The notes under the pieces: model-generated
The model's input: the letters and a program-made list of their open reading frames with translations, nothing else
Database searches by the model: none
Told to the model about the DNA's origin: nothing
DNA from: Isoetes engelmannii
Lineage: Eukaryota; Streptophyta; Lycopodiopsida; Isoetales; Isoetaceae
Length of the DNA: 35,641 nucleotides
Reading direction: 5' to 3'
Assembly: GCA_011763485.2 (NCBI GenBank)
Contig: JAANSK020249273.1
Span: 1-35,641, forward strand
Position numbers and translations under genes: made by a program
Shown here: one piece after another, positions 21,601-33,600 of the stretch
Numbering within the stretch: position 1 is the first letter of the stretch
Layout: every line of letters begins with the position of its first letter

Positions 21601-24600
21601 CCTGCATTTAAAACTCGGCGGTGCTCCAGCTGGACCTGCAGGTACAGGGAAGACAGAAACTACAAAGGATTTAGCAAAGGCCCTTGGCATTCAGTGTGTG
21701 GTCTTCAATTGTGGTGATAACCTGGACTACAAGGTAACTGCGTTAGCACCCAATGCTGTTCCACTATTTGAGTTACATATTTCTATTGATAACATATGCA
21801 GCATTCTCCTGAGCTTATTACCCAGTTTGTTTGCTTTAACAGTTCATGGGAAAGTTTTTTGCTGGTCTAGCTCAGTGTGGTGCATGGGCATGCTTTGATG
21901 AGTTTAATCGAATTGACATAGAAGTGTTATCCGTTGTTGCCCAGCAACTCCTTACTATTCAGAATGCTCTAAAAGCAAGGTTGTCTCGTTTCAATTTTGA
22001 AGGTCGTGAAATTAAGTTACTTCCTACTTGTGGCACATTTATAACGATGAACCCAGGGTATGCTGGTCGAACAGAACTTCCAGATAATCTAAAAGTTCTT
22101 TTTAGACCAGTCTCCATGATGATTCCTGATTATGCACTTGTTGCTGAAGTTATGCTTTTCTCTGAGGGTTTTGCAAATGCCAAAATACTTTCGAGAAAAA
22201 TGGTGAAACTCTATAAACTAGCAAGTGAGCAGCTTAGCCAGCAGGACCATTATGATTTCGGTATGAGGGCTGTGAAGTCAGTGCTGGTTATGGCAGGATC
22301 ATTGAAAAGGGCAAACCCTGACCTTGACGAGGATGCTGTACTTATACGAGCGTTTAAAGACAGTAACCTGCCCAAATTTCTGGCACAGGATGTACATTTG
22401 TTTCTTGCTATCATTTCTGATTTGTTTCCAGGTGTTATGATACCAACTCAGGACTATGGAGTGCTACAGACGTCTGTGGAGCAGTGTCTGCTAGAGGCTG
22501 GACTGCAACCTGTTCCTGCTTATGTCGTGAAAGTAATCCAGCTCTATGAGACTATGAATGTAAGATTTGGGGTTATGCTTGTAGGTCCCACTGGAGGCGG
22601 GAAAACTGTATGTTATAAGACATTACAAGGTGCTATGGCAAACCTAAGGCTATCTGGGAACAAGAATCAGTCATTTCAGTTAACTCACGCATATCCACTT
22701 AACCCAAAGTGTATCAAAATGGGTGAACTTTATGGAGAATATAGTCTATTAACAAACGAGTGGACTGATGGCCTTGCAAGCACTATTATGAGGCAGGCTG
22801 CTAGTGATACAACACCAGACAGGAAATGGGTGGTATTTGATGGTCCAGTAGATGCTATTTGGATTGAGAACATGAATACTGTCCTTGACGACAATTGCGT
22901 GCTTTGTCTACCTAATGGAGAACGCATTAAGCTAAACCCAGTAACAATGCGAATGCTCTTTGAAGTACAAGATTTAGCAGTTGCATCCCCTGCTACTGTC
23001 AGTCGCTGTGGCATGGTTTATGTACCACCAGAAGATTTAGGCTGGAGGCCATATGTGAAGTCCTGGCTACAGAGGCTGCCAAAAGCCCTGAATTTGCTTG
23101 AAATTCCTGAAGCAGCTAGAAACCATATATGGGACCTGTTTGAAAGCTATGTGGATCTGGGTTTGAAATTTCTTCGACAACAATGTCAAGAAAATATTCC
23201 CTCTGTGAACATCAATATTGTTACTAGTTTATGCCACTATATTCAGGCCCTTTTGATGCCTGCAAGAGGGTTAAATCTGAACTTAGATATGGAAATTTTA
23301 TCACCTATGTTGAATAAGATATTTTCTTTTTCATTTGTGTGGTCAGTTGGAGGCAATATAAACAATTTATGCATGGACAAGTTTGATGCCTTCTTTCGAG
23401 CTGAAATGGAAGTAGTTACATCCTTCCCAGGAGGTGGCACTGTTTATGATTATTTTGTCAATTTAAAGGACCAAACCATTTTACCGTGGGATGATGTTGT
23501 CGTTGGATTCAAATATCAGCCAGGTGCCCCATTCTTTACTCTTATGGTCCCGACGCAGGATAGCACGAGACTCAGCTTCTTGATGGAAATCTGTCTAGAA
23601 GTGGACCGTGCAGTCCTTTTTCAAGGGGTGTCTGGAGTCGGAAAGAGTGCCATTATTCTGGACCTTCTCAACCGCCTAAACGATATCAAAATGCCAATTG
23701 TTCTGAATTTCAGTGCACAAACCACTAGTATAGCAACACAGGTACCTCTGTTTGTAACTGACATGCATGCAGCAGTTTCATCAATCTTGCTGCAATCTTC
23801 AACGTATCTCTAATTTGTTTTCATATCGGTTGTGGCTTTAGGAAACAATAGAGGGTAAACTAGAGAAGAAGAGGAAGACAAAGCTTGGAGCTCCTGCTGG
23901 GAAGAAGGTTGTGTTGTTTGTAGATGACATCAATATGCCTGCACGGGAACGTTATGGGGCTCAGCCTCCGATCGAGCTCTTAAGACAGTTCATGGATTTC
24001 AAAGGGTTTTATGACCGCCAGTTCCTGTTCTGGAAAGAGATCGAGGACATGACTGTTGTTGCTGCTTGTGCCCCTCCCGGTGGAGGAAGAAATGAGGTAA
24101 TTATTTTGCAATTTTCCCTCAAAATAACTGCTAAATTGGTACAGGATTATTCATGTTCATGGGTTTTTTCTTATGTAGCTGTAGCTTTTTGAAAAGTTCA
24201 TAATCTGTTCATAATATCTGTTCATGATGGTGCAGGTTACTGCAAGGCTTTTCAGGCATTTTAGCATGCTTTGTGTCCAGCCTCCATCAGATACTTGTTT
24301 GCGCACAATTTTTGGTGCAATTTTAGGTGGATTTCTACAGTTATTTTCTACTGAGAGCAAATCCCTTCAAAAGGCAGTTGTAGACTCAACCATAGAAGTC
24401 TACACAAGAATAAGCCAAGAGCTTCTTCCAACTCCAATGAAGTCACATTATACTTTTAACCTTCGTGATGTTTCAAAAGTCTTTCAGGTAACTGGTTATT
24501 ATGCCATAATATTATGACTTGCAATAAAAAATATTACATTTGCCAGCTGAAACTGGTAACTTCATAGGCATTTGTAAAACCTAAAAATCCTTAAAACTTA

Positions 24601-27600
24601 ATACTTCTTCAAAACCTTAGAGACAGTACTGCAGTGCCTCCAGAATCCATGCAATAAAGGCCACCTTAGAGTCAGGTTCTTCATTTGGTATCATGTGAAA
24701 AATGTGCATGCTATGAAAATCTTGATATATGGATGAATATTAAGATTTATCCTTAAGTACCCAAGTTCCATGTATGCCGGGTTTCATCCATATGTACCAT
24801 TAGGCATTTGTCTTCAATATAACATACATCCATATTTCTCTACATATTTTACTTAAGAATCAAGAAATCAAGGAAAAGGAAAGAAAAATATGCTTAAGCT
24901 GAAGAATGTTTTTTGCTTAAAATTGCTACTTATACAATCTTTGATGTACCCACTTGGGACCACAATTATGATGTGGGAACTGTACCTATCTCAAAAGTTT
25001 CATTTATTATTTAGGTCACAAACATATGCAAAGCTAACAGTGACAGGACAAACCTGATAGTAGTTTGATTTGTGTCTAAAACCTGGTTATTTTTGGTCAT
25101 TGAATAGGGTATCCTCATGGTGAAGCCTGGAGATTGCAGCACCAAAAGGTCACTCCGTAATCTTTGGATTCATGAATGCATGCGTGTTTTCCACGATCGT
25201 CTTATAAATGAAGAGGATCGGACGTATTTTACGCTTATGTTGCATGATCTTTTAAAGCGGAGTTTTGCGGAGTCCCAAACCCATAAGGAAGTCTTTGAAG
25301 ACTCAACTATAATGTTTGGTGATTACCTGCGTCCAGGTATTGGAGCAGAAGACCGGCGCTATGAACAGGTTTGTCAACAGTGGATCCTATTTTCTACAGT
25401 TTTAGACATGGGATGAATTAAGTATAAGTATATTCACAATCTCATAGAGACCTTGCGGTCTAGGAGAAAAAAAGAATTAACCAAAAAAAAAAAAAAAAAA
25501 TTTTAAGGACAAATTAAGTGCGTAGGTTATGAGCCTCTCTTACTTGCCACAAATCTCTAATTGAAGATGCTAATTTTATTGAAGGGTAAAACATATAAAA
25601 CATTAGTTAAGTGTTCAGCTTTATATCATGCAGTCTTCGAATGGTTGCATAAGCTGGACGTGCTATCAGGAAGTGTTGCTCATCCTCTACTTCCGCTGAT
25701 CCATAGACCTTGCACGTTCTTTCGAACCGTTAGATTCCGTACTATCTTCCACACTCAATTTGTAGGTGAATGGGAGCTAATCCTCATCCTACAAATCTGA
25801 TGTCTCTGGATGCAACTGATAAGTTATTCAAAAGATACTGTTATGGAACATACATGACCATGGGATTATTGTCTTTTCTATAATAGTCCTTTCCTTGATC
25901 ATTTGCCTAAAGCTTGCTAATCGTTTTCTTCATAGCCAGCTCACTGATAGCCAATGCATTTGCGTGTAGATCATCCAAGGTGACCCCCCCACCTGTTTGC
26001 CCATTTTTTACCATCATGGTGCCAACCAGTTTGCTGGCATTCTTGCAGTGCATATCAAGGCATGCTATTGATAGAAATACTTTGCACCCTCACTTTCTGC
26101 CACGTTTGTTGACCGCATCATTCCACTTGTAATTATCTGTAACTTCAAGTCCCAAGTACTTGTATCCTTGGACTTGCTCTACTTCTTTGCCATCAAAGTG
26201 AATCACATGTTTCTTGCCAGAGCCCAATACCATAATTTTAGTTTTAGCTAAGTTCACGGACAATTTTGCATTTGGCAAAAAGCCTTTAGCACCTCTAACT
26301 GTTGTTGCAATGGGCGCTGATCTAGCTAGCAGGACAATAAAATTAGACCTTAACCACTTGTCACATTGGTCCTATTCCTTGACATCGAGGGGTGTCATCC
26401 CGCTTTCCCATCTCAATCCCCAACCTATGAGAACTCAACCTGGTTTGGGCGATAAGGTGTTCTTTTTTTCTTACAAGATTCGCATTCAAGCATTCTTGCT
26501 CAACATATATTAGCATGGGATTTACTTCTTGTTGATAAAAGTCCATCTTTACCCTGTATTCTGACCACAAGTTTCCATTTTTACCCCACATTCTGAGCAC
26601 CACTTTCTCATCACTTTCTCTTTCTCCATCACTCTGTCTCTCTCTCAAAGAGGACATCGAACAGGTACGCAGAGACATTAAAGCAGATATGGATCATGTG
26701 AAAAGGGATTTAAGAGATGATTTTGAGCAAATAAGAACAGAAGTTGCAAGTGACTCGCTTTCGGATACGAAATCTGGTGAATCTAAATTTCATGGAATTA
26801 CAAGTTGAATATGGTATTTGTGCAACATCCTTCTCAGAATTTCTGACGATGATGATGGAACCATCACAAATTAGAGATTACTTCCAAGCTTGGTGGAGCC
26901 ATAGACAATTTACCATTGATCTTATTAAGTTTGTGGAATCAGCAGAACTTTCCTAACCTAGGATGTTTAATGTTGAAGTATTTGTACTAGTTTTGTCGCC
27001 TATGGACATGAGGGCCTTGGAAAAGGCGTGACCTATGACCTTTCAATCAATCAATCAATATCATCTGCATATGACAATAGTTGTATGATAATCCCTCGTA
27101 AAACTGACCCATCTTTACAATTTTGCTTGAGCCACTTCTCTAACTCATCTATGTACATCCGAGACAAGGTTGCGGACGGGTATCTGTCATTAGATAATGA
27201 AGGAATGAATCCTCCAAAGAGCGTCCAAATGTTTCACTATATGCATGGTGTGCTGCAAACATACGTCTGATTTATAAGGAAAACTACTTATATCCCCATT
27301 TATCAAACCTTATAGATGCGTAACAACTTAGGATGGACTCTTATCGCATTGGAGGAAGGGGAATTTGTAAGATTCCGTAGGCTTTAATTATCCAAACTTC
27401 TTGCACGTTCTTAATAATCATGGCCAACTAAGCCTTTTACAATTGGATGCAGAGGGATTGTTACTTTATGGATGAATCTTGCGATGGGCTTTCCTAAACT
27501 TAAGACCTCGTAGCAATTGACTTCTACTTTGTCACTTCAACTTAAATTGACTTGTTCTTATATTAATATATTTTGTTTATAGGACCTGATTCATATTTCT

Positions 27601-30600
27601 CTCAACATCATTATGTGATTCAATGTTATGACATGACTTTAGGTGCAAGACCCTTCCAAATTAACACAGCTCTTCAAAGATTATCTGGAGGACTATAATA
27701 TGAGTACAACCAATATCATGAAACTTGTATTCTTCAAAGATGCAATTGAACATGTTTCTCGAATTTGTCGTATATTAAGGCAGCCACGTGGAAACGCCAT
27801 GCTTGTGGGAGTTGGAGGATCAGGAAAGCAAAGCCTCACACGATTTGCTGCATTTCTTTCAGAATATAAATGCTTTCAGATAGAGCTAAAAAAGGGCTAT
27901 AATATGAATGACTTTAGAGAAGATTTGAAGAAATTGTACAAGATTGCAGGTAACTTCATTTCTCCACCAATCAAATGCATTGAAATGCTCTAATGGTTGT
28001 AGCTTATAGCAAGAAATGATGGTTCTAGCTAGTACTTATAAGCACGTCCAGATCTATGCTAAGACATATCTACTTTGGCACCTAGCTTTAGTGTTGAAAT
28101 GGTCCAGTAAGAACTTAACCCCGTTATGGTCTGTAATCGACATGAGTGGTTTGTCTACTGAGAAAAGTTGTTGGTAAGGGGTTCAGTATGACTTATCTGC
28201 TATCAAAAGGAGGAGGTCCTCACCAATCCTAGCTTGGCATCGAAACCAAGGACAAGGGACCAGTACCAGCTCCTAAGGAGAGCTGGTAGCATGCTTGGCT
28301 TGCAGGAGGTCCTTACCAATCCAAGCATAGTATCAAAGCCAAGGACAAGGGACCACTGCGGAGAGTAATGGATACATGACAATGTCAACCAGTAGCTAAC
28401 CAAAGTACACTATGGGGAAGGATTATTTGATATACATTTTTGAACTGAAGTTGATGATATTGGAGTACATGATGGATTATTGGCATGATCAATACCCAGC
28501 CAATGACTAAGCAGAGTTTGACTACGAGAGGATTATTTTGAACAATATGGAAAGAAAGATTGTATTAACGTCTAGGAGAGACCACTTGGGTCTATGAGAC
28601 CATTTTACACAGCAATCATGTGCAGCTAGGGGCGCATTTGCTGCCTCCTAGGGATGTTATTTAAACATAAAAAAGAAAAACTAAAACGATAAAATCACGA
28701 GACTTTTGTCTTCTTGGCCACTGGCCCAAAGTACAAAGTGATGCCAGACTTGTCCTCTCTTTTTTGAAAGGACTGCTTATGCTTTTCCTTTACTGCCCGC
28801 TTTCTTTTCCTTTACACTTTCATGGTTACTCCTCTTGGGATCGGATTAGAAGGTCCAGGAAGGGGACCAGACTTCCGTTTATTATTAGTGTCACCTCCAA
28901 TGAGAAAGAGGGTGATTTTCCTTTGTGTAAGGTCTTTTTCCTGTCCAGCTCTCCCATCAGCCCGCTCCTTCAACAGATTTCTTCTATGAACAGTCATTTG
29001 ATGGAGGAAAAGAGCTATGCATTTCTGATCCTCATATCTGATGAGTTTTGAAAGGGAAGTAGGTTCCGAAGCAGGCAATGGAACCTGCCCCGTATCTCAT
29101 AATAGACTAGACATGTAAAGATGAAGTGTTCCTCAGACTCAGTGACATTCAGGTGTCATAATTTACAGATCCTCTTTGAGCGCTCGACCTTAGGTCTAGT
29201 CGCATGGCCAACCTCAACCTCAAGCTGATGAGATGAGACCCTGAGCTGACCAATAGCATGTCTCACTTTATGTGCATAACGTGTACATGCATGCCATTCA
29301 TTTTAGTTGTATGTGACTGAATACGACGAGCTAAGAGAGGGATCAACACAAGGGAAACTGTTGTATTAAACGCCAAGAGAGGAACACACAAACCCTACGT
29401 TCTGCACTGCTAATCTAATGTGCAGGTTGGCTTATATGCTAATCTAAAGACAGGTTGGCTTACCACCATGCACACATCAACATGTCTCCACTAAGATGAC
29501 ACGTGCCAGTATTAGACTAGTTATATGTTTCATTTATTCAACATTGCCCTTGAAACAAATGACTAGGATAAAGCAAAAACAACTACAAAACAAACTAGTG
29601 GGATGGTTTGTTTGTCGATGAAGAGAAAGCTGAACTTTTAATTGACCATGTCCTCTCTCCCCTCAGCTTTCACTGATGCTTCATCAACGCTGGAATCTCA
29701 GAATGTTTGATTCAGGAACTGCTCGGAGGTTATCCTGGAGACTCATCTTGAGGTAATGAAACCTAATTCAAAGGCAATAATCTCCTCTTTAGCTGTTTCT
29801 GGTCTATTGGTAGAACTGGGTGTCCATTCTTTGGGATATTCATATTTAAAGTGGCCCTTTCACGACAATAATGTAACTTAAATACTTTTATCGCGCTTCT
29901 TGTCTTGTATAGAGGAGTCGAAAGAGGATTTTCGCATTACCAAGGATTCTAATAAGTTTGTTGTAATATTAGTAAAGATGTTTCGCGATGAAACAATTGG
30001 GGAGCAGTTACACAAATTTGAAGAATTTCAGGAGTTTGTGAAAATATTTGGATTAATGTCTTGGAGTCAAAAGAAAGGCTACTCAGATGATTTGAAGGAG
30101 AAAATCAGGTCTGCCACACTTGGGTGTATTTCTGATTAGAGGTTTGAGTTTCTAGTCGTGAAGGTTAAAATATAATGCTGTTGGTGGCAATATGTAGAAG
30201 AAGATACAATATTGGTTAGAACAATGCCTTCACAGCATATAAGACAACCTGCACATTAGATTAGCAGTGCAGAACGTAGGGTTTTTGTATCCTTCTCTTG
30301 GTTTTTTGATAGAACAATTCTTTTGTGTTGATTCCAGTCTGAGTTCTTCATAGGTCCAGTCATAACTGCTTCCTTTCTATATTAGTACAACTTCCTCTTG
30401 CTGTGATTAAATGAAGGCATCATTCAAACCGACATTGTCATCAATTTGATTGTTCCTGCTATAATGTCATACCCAGACATACCCAGAAGGCAAAGTTATC
30501 AGAATTTCTTGAATATCTTTTGACATATTGCCAACAGAAGTTTCTAATCTCCATGATTTCATCTGATTTAGAAAAGCAGACATATAGTGGAAGTTACCAA

Positions 30601-33600
30601 ATATGGCAGACCTGATTTTTTCCTTCAACATTATCTAAGTAGCCTTTCCTGTGCTGTGACAATTGGTTCAAAATTTCCAAAAAACCTGAAATTCTCCAAA
30701 TTTGTCTAACTCCTCCCTAACCGTTTCATCGCATGTATTTTTACTAATGCGTACATCTTTACTAATGCTACAGTCAAAGAATTCATTGCAGCAGACTTAC
30801 TAAAATCCTCAGTACTGTAATTATTCTTCTTCAACACTTATCCCATTTTATTATAAATCAAATAATCTGTCATAAAACTTTTCCATGTTCTATAATTGGA
30901 TGGAGTTAACTTCGCGTTCATTGACGAGAACTTGGGAAGGGATCCATGATGTCTCTATAGCTCGGGCACCTTTGGCACTTGTTACAATCTAATCTCACTA
31001 TAGCTCTGGCGTCTGATACAATTTAACATAGGATCTCTCTGATCAATTCTAGAAGCTGCACTTCTTGACCAATTTTGACATTCTAACGTGCTGAAGGATG
31101 GCTAAGAGCAGCCAAGGTAATTTCTTCAAGAAAAATTATCTCCCGATCTCCAGTTCCTTTTGGTCTACGTTGCCTGCTTTCAACAATAATCTGCTATAAA
31201 CAACTTCTGTCTGCTCCAAACTTGCTACAGACAACACATTTGCTTCCTGCAATACTAGAACCGAGCAGAGAGCCTTACCAACCATTGGCTACTGCCGCAG
31301 ACTCAACTGCAATGGCTAAGAGCAGCCAAGGTAATTTCCTCAAGAAAAATTATCTCCCGATCTCCAGTTCCTTTTGGTCTACGTTGCCTGCTTTCAACAA
31401 TAATCTGCTATAAACAACTTCTGTCTGCTCCAAACTTGCTACAGACAACACATTTGCTTCCTGCAATACTAGAACCGAGCAGAGAGCCTTACCAACCATT
31501 GGCTACTTCCGTAGACTCAATGCTATGGGCATTGGACCTCCCACGTTCCTGGAGATGGCTGACGAATTTGCTCAGCTGTGGACATTTCTCAAGCTTCCAA
31601 TTGCAACATCCAAAGTTCTCCCTTTAAAGAAACTCTAGGTCAATGTTCTTTTAGACAGTTCCTAGACAAGCTTGAAATACTTTCCCCCTGCCAAATTCCT
31701 GAACAATTGTCCACTAGCCAAAAGCTGGATTCCTGTTCTTGCAATTACAGGCAACTTGCTTGAGAAATCTTCCACTAAAGCAAACCCAAGAATCAACAAA
31801 CGAGCCCTTAATCTGCTCAAATTAGCAATAACCCTTGATGAATTGGGAAGCACCCCTCCCTTAGGATTGTCTTTCTTCAAATTGCAAAACAGAACTTATT
31901 TCCTTGATCAATTTTGGGAAGCACCTACCCCTTGGCCAATTCCAGAGGAGTGTCTTTCTTCAAATTTGCCCTCCAGTCAAAAAAGGCCACGTCTCAAATT
32001 TATTAAAAACTACCATGTTTTCCTAGCTATTTTTTCCCAACCAATAATTTTTAGGCGATACTTAGGCCCAATTTCACGAGTTTGGGCTAAAGATTGCCCT
32101 CTCAAAATTATTCCTTGCGGATTCTCCTTGAGTAGGCTCTGATACCATGACTAAATCTATGAAGAACTCACAGAGGAATAACACAAAGAAACTGTTCTAT
32201 CGAAAAACCAAGAGAAGAACACAAACCCTACGTTCTGCACAGCTAATCTAATGTGGCAGGTGACCAATATGTTGACATCAACGTGTCTCTACTAAGATGA
32301 AATGTGGCATTAATAGTCATATGTTTCATCTATTCTAACGATATGACAACAACAAAGAGTGGCCTTCGTGTAGTACGGTTGATTGTGGAACCGTAAAACT
32401 TTCTGCTTATCTTCGAGTAATACGTGTAGATTGTATGGATTATACATAATTTATGATTCGGATTTACAATTTTATGATTCAAATTTTAAATTTATGTTCC
32501 TTAATAAGATGATGTTTCTGATTACCTTTTTCTTGTATTTGGAAGTGACCTAAATCAAGGTGGATAATTAAATAACACGTCATTGTTAGAAGTTTGAGGA
32601 TCAGTTCACATGTATTACATGGCATCAGTAACATGACCTGTTACTGATCAGAAAACAAACTAGTGACAGGCCATCTTTGTGACCAACTAGTTGGGGATTG
32701 TCTCAACTAGCTGACTGGCACAAGAGCAGGACAAACTTTTTTATTTACAAGCCAGGTCCTTGCACTCCCAAGACATATCGTCTTACCAGAAGAGCAAGCT
32801 TGGTGTGTATCTATTTGTGTGAATAACCGATGGACTCTTGGTTGCTTTGCCTTTGTCACAATGCTCAACTTTAGCTTATTCTTGCCCTTAGATTGTATAA
32901 TACAAAAATATTCGATTATTAATCTCTAATGTCTCTTTGTTTCATAGGCGTTGAGGGGACTCCTGTCGTCTTTCTGTTCACCGACACACAGATTGTGTCC
33001 GAGGGTTTCATTGAAGATATCAATAATTTGCTGAATTCTGGAGAAGTGCCTGGCCTTTATGCGTCTGATGAAAAAGATAGAATAGGAGCAGATATGAGGG
33101 AATATGTTAACAAGCTAGGTCTTCCGGAAACGAAGGATGTCTTATATTCATCATTTATCAACCGAAGCAGGGACAATTTGCATGTTGTATTGTGTATGAG
33201 CCCCATTGGAGATGCTTTCAGAGCTAGATGCCGTCAGTTTCCTTCTTTAATCAATTGCTGTACCATAGATTGGTTTGATGAATGGCCCAAAGAAGCGTTG
33301 CTATCTGTTAGCAACCATTTCTTGGATCCTGTTGACCTTGCTACTGACGAGGTGCAATTACGTTACAAAGTCCTTAAAATGTTATATAGTTGTAACAAGG
33401 CATGGGTCACATTGCTAATTGGTGCTACATTCACAAATGATTTGTGCACAACTAAAAATTCATTTGTGGTCATGTTATGTATAGGATTTTCTGTTTACCT
33501 TTGGCAAGGTGCAATTTCCCTACAAAATTTCTGCCTGCAAGCTTAGTGGGTGGTTGTCACGTCACTAATTACAGTCCAGATTATGGATAGAAAAGCCCAA

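Larger units (their letters stand above)
25369..27642 (+). other. Intron 26 (2.27 kb) with a LINE and a second retroelement tail
   Basis: GTTTGT to GACTTTAG. It holds a minus-strand LINE fragment (about 25420-26335) and a plus-strand fragment ending in a TCAA repeat (about 26640-27060). 27065-27642 is unassigned. Confidence 0.9.
29314..32340 (-). mobile_element. Copia-type LTR element fossil, internally rearranged, gag-derived interior
   Basis: LTR-like ends lie at 29314-29543 and 32148-32340, both starting TGACT.AAT and sharing AAACCCTACGTTCTGCAC and TATGTTTCAT. A primer site (GCTCTGATACCA, 32137-32148) abuts the right LTR and a polypurine-like tract abuts the left, so it reads on the minus strand. 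The interior is gag-like and decayed. 29918-30139 and an LTR piece at 30247-30362 belong to the same family in the opposite orientation, so a second copy or an inversion is included. The flanking bases (TATG on both sides) may be a worn target duplication. No pol is seen. Broken at several places. Confidence 0.72.
27950..32947 (+). other. Intron 27 (5.0 kb), the largest; mostly mobile-element fossils
   Basis: GTAACT to TTTCATAG, phase 1. In order: unassigned 27950-28200, a duplicated motif (28211-28354), a LINE tail (28550-29180), an LTR element complex (29314-32340) and unassigned 32341-32947. It splits AAA4 between its Walker A and Walker B exons. Confidence 0.95.

Noticed and set aside
29900-30139. 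Plus-strand 79-codon open frame inside the LTR element, at first taken for a captured host exon
   Set aside because: Its sequence is homologous, in inverted orientation, to the gag-like region at about 30600-30760, so it belongs to the element.
31222-31627. Two similar small open frames ([20 protein letters not shown]...)
   Set aside because: They are the same stretch read twice through the 214-bp tandem duplication and lie antisense to a gag fossil.
33352-33546. Open frame after exon 28 as coding
   Set aside because: It starts at a GT donor, lacks dynein similarity and would break the join to exon 29.
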